Source: Parvularcula sp038745625 (GTDB lineage Bacteria > Pseudomonadota > Alphaproteobacteria > Caulobacterales > Parvularculaceae). Taken from it: a stretch of DNA of 7,802 nucleotides. How positions within the stretch are numbered: the first letter of the stretch is position 1; the number at the start of each line of letters is the position of its first letter. Shown one piece after another: positions 5,913 through 7,802 of this stretch. The notes beneath the pieces are model-generated. The model saw only the letters and a program-made list of their open reading frames with translations. It was not told where the DNA came from and did not search any database. The position numbers were made by a program, and so were the translations under genes. The stretch lies in assembly GCA_038745625.1 (NCBI GenBank), contig JBCDLG010000129.1:1-7802 (forward strand), in the 5' to 3' direction.

Positions 5913-7196
5913 CGCTGTCGCGCCCCCGAGACCAAACGCTTCATGTAGCGCTCGAACGGCAAGCTCCGTGTACTCTGCAGCGATCAAAACGCTGATCTTG
6001 ATCTCGGATGTGGAAATGTTTTCGATGTTGATCTGACGATCGGCGAGCACCTCGAATGTCTTCGCCGCGACACCAGCGTGGCTCTTCATGCCAATGCCGA
6101 TTACCGAGACTTTGGCAACGTTCTGGTTGGCGATCAGCTCATCATAGCCAAGGTCACCTTTTCGCTCGATCAGGATCTCCATCGCCCGGGCACGGTCCTT
6201 TTCACTCAATGTGAAGGACATGTTCGCTTCTGCGCCCTGCCGCGCTGGGCTCTGGACGATCATGTCAATATTGATCGCAGCATCGGCGAGGATACGGAAG
6301 ATCAGCGCCGAACGGCCCGGCTTGTCAGGCACACCCAGAAGGCTGATTTTGGCCTCGCCGGTGGAAGGGACAACAGCGGTGACAACTTCTTGTTCCATGA
6401 TTTCGTCCTCTCCGGTGATCAGTGTACCGTTATCGGTCTCACCGGGTTCAGCAAGCGAGCTCAAAACGCGGATCGGCACGCCGTAAGCCATGCCTAAGCC
6501 AACGCTCCGGGTCTGGAGCACCTTGGCGCCCACCGATGCCATCTCGAGCATCTCTTCATAGCTTAGGATATCGCGTCGCCGCGCGGTCGCGACCATCCTT
6601 GGATCGGTCGTGTAGACCCCATCAACATCCGTGTAGATATCACACCGGGTTGCACCGAGCGCTGCGGCGAGGGCGACCGCGGTCGTATCAGAACCACCCC
6701 GGCCCAGAGTCGAGATCCGCTTAGCCGCGGTCAGGCCCTGAAAACCTGCAACAACGGCCACTTCGCCGGCATCCATTGCGGCAACGAGGTGCTCTTGCGG
6801 GATGTGGGTGATCTTCGCCGCGCCATGGGACGCGTCAGTCTCAAGGCCGACCTGCCAACCTTGGAAGCTCCTCGCCGCAAAACCTTCGCGGCGCAGGGTG
6901 ATCGCCAGAAGACCCGCCGTCACCTGCTCACCGCTCGCCACCACCGCGTCATAGTCGGGATCGCGGCTGACATCCCCGCCGCCCAGCCGCTCGGTCAGCT
7001 CCACCAAGCGATTGGTCTCCCCCGCCATCGCCGACACGGTGACACAGACCTTAAACCCCTCCTTGCGCGCAGCCATCACGTGACGCGCGACGCGTTCGAT
7101 CCGATCAGGGTCGCCGACCGACGTGCCGCCGAATTTCATGACAACCATGTCGTCACGGCGCGGGGCAAGGTTGAGGGGCGCTTCGGCCAAGCTCAC
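5910..7196 (-). CDS. lysC: Aspartate kinase (aspartokinase), ACT-domain regulated
   Basis: The 428-residue protein catalyses ATP-dependent phosphorylation of aspartate, the first step toward lysine, threonine, methionine and diaminopimelate. The kinase domain (about 17-262) shows MKFGGTSVGDPDRIERVA (20-37), VSAMAGETNRL (54-64), ASGEQVTAGLLA (87-98), GRGGSDTTAVALAAALGA (165-182) and CDIYTDVDGVYTTDPR (185-200). Two ACT domains follow (about 271-345 and 360-425), with the effector-site pattern ENISTSEIKISVLI (392-405) in the second. Feedback inhibition by lysine and/or threonine is therefore expected, but which one cannot be read from the sequence. The chosen start is GTG at 7196, with GGAG eight bases upstream. 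An in-frame ATG at 7148 (residue 17), nearer the start of many homologues, has no Shine-Dalgarno sequence. ptsP follows at 10 bp and ubiG is divergent. No lysine riboswitch fits in the 137-bp leader region. Confidence 0.96.
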   Translation of the reverse strand: MSLAEAPLNLAPRRDDMVVMKFGGTSVGDPDRIERVARHVMAARKEGFKVCVTVSAMAGETNRLVELTERLGGGDVSRDPDYDAVVASGEQVTAGLLAITLRREGFAARSFQGWQVGLETDASHGAAKITHIPQEHLVAAMDAGEVAVVAGFQGLTAAKRISTLGRGGSDTTAVALAAALGATRCDIYTDVDGVYTTDPRMVATARRRDILSYEEMLEMASVGAKVLQTRSVGLGMAYGVPIRVLSSLAEPGETDNGTLITGEDEIMEQEVVTAVVPSTGEAKISLLGVPDKPGRSALIFRILADAAINIDMIVQSPARQGAEANMSFTLSEKDRARAMEILIERKGDLGYDELIANQNVAKVSVIGIGMKSHAGVAAKTFEVLADRQINIENISTSEIKISVLIAAEYTELAVRALHEAFGLGGATA

Positions 7197-7333
7197 GGGA
7201 TTAGCTCCATGGTTGCAAACTGAGCGCGTCTAGCGGCACTGGCGCTTCTGAGCAAGGTTGGCTTCGTGCCGTCCTGCCGCGTTGGCAAAGCAGAGAGGAG
7301 GCCTTAGCTCTCTGGCACGTAAGGGAGATCCCC
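7197..7333. promoter_or_regulatory. Divergent lysC/ubiG intergenic region
   Basis: These 137 bases must carry the promoters for lysC (leftward) and ubiG (rightward). Visible elements are GGAG eight bases before the lysC GTG, AAGGGAG at 7321-7327 six bases before the ubiG ATG, and an inverted repeat at 7291-7314. I could not assign convincing -35/-10 boxes. The space is too short for a lysine riboswitch plus promoters. Confidence 0.5.
7291..7314. repeat. Perfect 7-bp inverted repeat upstream of ubiG
   Basis: CAGAGAG at 7291-7297 pairs exactly with CTCTCTG at 7308-7314 across a 10-base spacer. It ends six bases before the ubiG ribosome binding site. It could be an operator for a dimeric regulator or, in RNA, a leader hairpin. 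It is not a terminator: no T-run follows. Function is inferred only from position. Confidence 0.45.
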
Positions 7334-7802
7334 ATGGCCAAGGCGCAGACCAGCACCATTGATCCCGAAGAGGTCGAGAAGTTCCAGGCGATTGCTGCGG
7401 AATGGTGGGATCCGCTCGGCAAGTTCAAGCCGCTTCACAAGTTCAACCCCGTGCGGCTCGGGCTGATCCGCGACGAGCTCTGCGATCATTTCGGCCGGGA
7501 CCGATTCGAGACCAAACCGCTTACCGGTTTGCGCCTTCTTGATGTGGGCTGCGGCGGCGGCTTGGTCTCCGAACCGATGGCGCGCTTGGGTGCTGACGTG
7601 ACCGGCATCGACGCCGCCGACGGCAACGTGAAAACAGCGACAGTGCATGCGGAGCAATCGGGCCTCACGATCGACTATCGCCACACAACCGTCGAGGATC
7701 TCTTGGCCAGCGGCGCCGAGCCCTTCGATGTGGTTCTGAACCTCGAGGTGGTGGAACACGTCGCCGATGTGGACCTCTTCCTGACAACATCGGCCAATCT
7801 CG
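7334..7802 (+). CDS. ubiG: Ubiquinone biosynthesis O-methyltransferase, 5' part (runs off right edge)
   Basis: The visible 156 residues are the N-terminal two thirds of UbiG (about 240-250 residues in full), which performs both S-adenosylmethionine-dependent O-methylations of ubiquinone synthesis at the inner face of the membrane. The family signature VEKFQAIAAEWWDPLGKFKP (14-33) with LHKFNPVRLGLIRD (34-47) is plain. It is followed by the SAM-binding glycine motif LLDVGCGGGLVSEPMARLGA (68-87), GIDAADGNV (91-99), HAEQSGLTIDYRH (105-117) and the post-motif segment FDVVLNLEVVEHVADVDLF (131-149). The ATG at 7334 has AAGGGAG six bases upstream. It is transcribed away from lysC, an arrangement I recall from other Alphaproteobacteria. 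No in-frame stop is present before the edge, so it appears intact as far as visible. Confidence 0.96.
   Translation, partial: MAKAQTSTIDPEEVEKFQAIAAEWWDPLGKFKPLHKFNPVRLGLIRDELCDHFGRDRFETKPLTGLRLLDVGCGGGLVSEPMARLGADVTGIDAADGNVKTATVHAEQSGLTIDYRHTTVEDLLASGAEPFDVVLNLEVVEHVADVDLFLTTSANL

Noticed and set aside
7194..7209. A five-codon mini-frame (MELIP) upstream of lysC whose TGA overlaps the GTG start
   Set aside because: It has no ribosome binding site of its own and no lysine or threonine codons as expected for an attenuator leader; its GGAG is more simply the lysC ribosome binding site.
7197..7333. Lysine riboswitch upstream of lysC
   Set aside because: The known element is about 170-180 bases and this gap is 137 bases shared with the ubiG promoter; no matching conserved folds were seen.
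7304..7759. A 151-codon minus-strand frame opposite ubiG
   Set aside because: The plus-strand reading gives the full UbiG signature, so this is a shadow.
1..7802. Prophage, mobile element or defence system
   Set aside because: The only phage-like gene is the lysozyme; no transposase, integrase, long direct repeats, CRISPR repeats, nuclease or toxin-antitoxin genes were found, and base composition looks even throughout.

Overview
The window is about 60% G+C by eye and reads as the chromosome of an alphaproteobacterium. Three things suggest this: a DUF1489-type protein (a family I know mainly from Alphaproteobacteria), a GAF-containing nitrogen-type PTS Enzyme I (PtsP) next to a lysC-type aspartate kinase with ubiG divergent from it, and the overall codon use. 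I cannot name the order or genus from the sequence alone. Coding is dense: no stretch over 300 bases lacks a gene, and I see no tRNA, rRNA, CRISPR array, insertion sequence or clear factor-independent terminator.

Layout. (1) 1-1230, minus strand: a GH24-type lysozyme domain fused to a C-terminal two-helix membrane region, followed after 7 bp by the 5' part of a DUF1489 gene that runs off the left edge. (2) 1231-1385: a short divergent intergenic region with a small inverted repeat. (3) 1386-3619, plus strand: a two-gene operon of an NfeD-type membrane ClpP-class serine protease and a slipin/stomatin (SPFH) protein, overlapping by one base. (4) 3623-7196, minus strand: lysC then ptsP in transcription order. 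Here the lysC stop codon lies inside the likely ptsP ribosome binding site. The slipin and ptsP genes converge with only 3 bp between their stops. (5) 7197-7333: the divergent lysC/ubiG intergenic region with a 7-bp perfect inverted repeat close to the ubiG ribosome binding site. (6) 7334-right edge, plus strand: the 5' part of ubiG.

How the genes fit together. NfeD and slipin form a well-known membrane quality-control pair: in the archaeal counterparts the protease cleaves the stomatin partner. LysC makes aspartyl-phosphate for lysine, threonine, methionine and diaminopimelate. PtsP starts the nitrogen-related phosphotransfer relay. UbiG performs O-methylations in ubiquinone synthesis. Most of the window is ordinary core genome. 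The least ordinary items are the membrane-anchored lysozyme, whose predicted topology would leave the lysozyme domain in the cytoplasm and whose catalytic threonine position appears to be valine, and the long, purely acidic insertion between the two catalytic residues of the NfeD protease.
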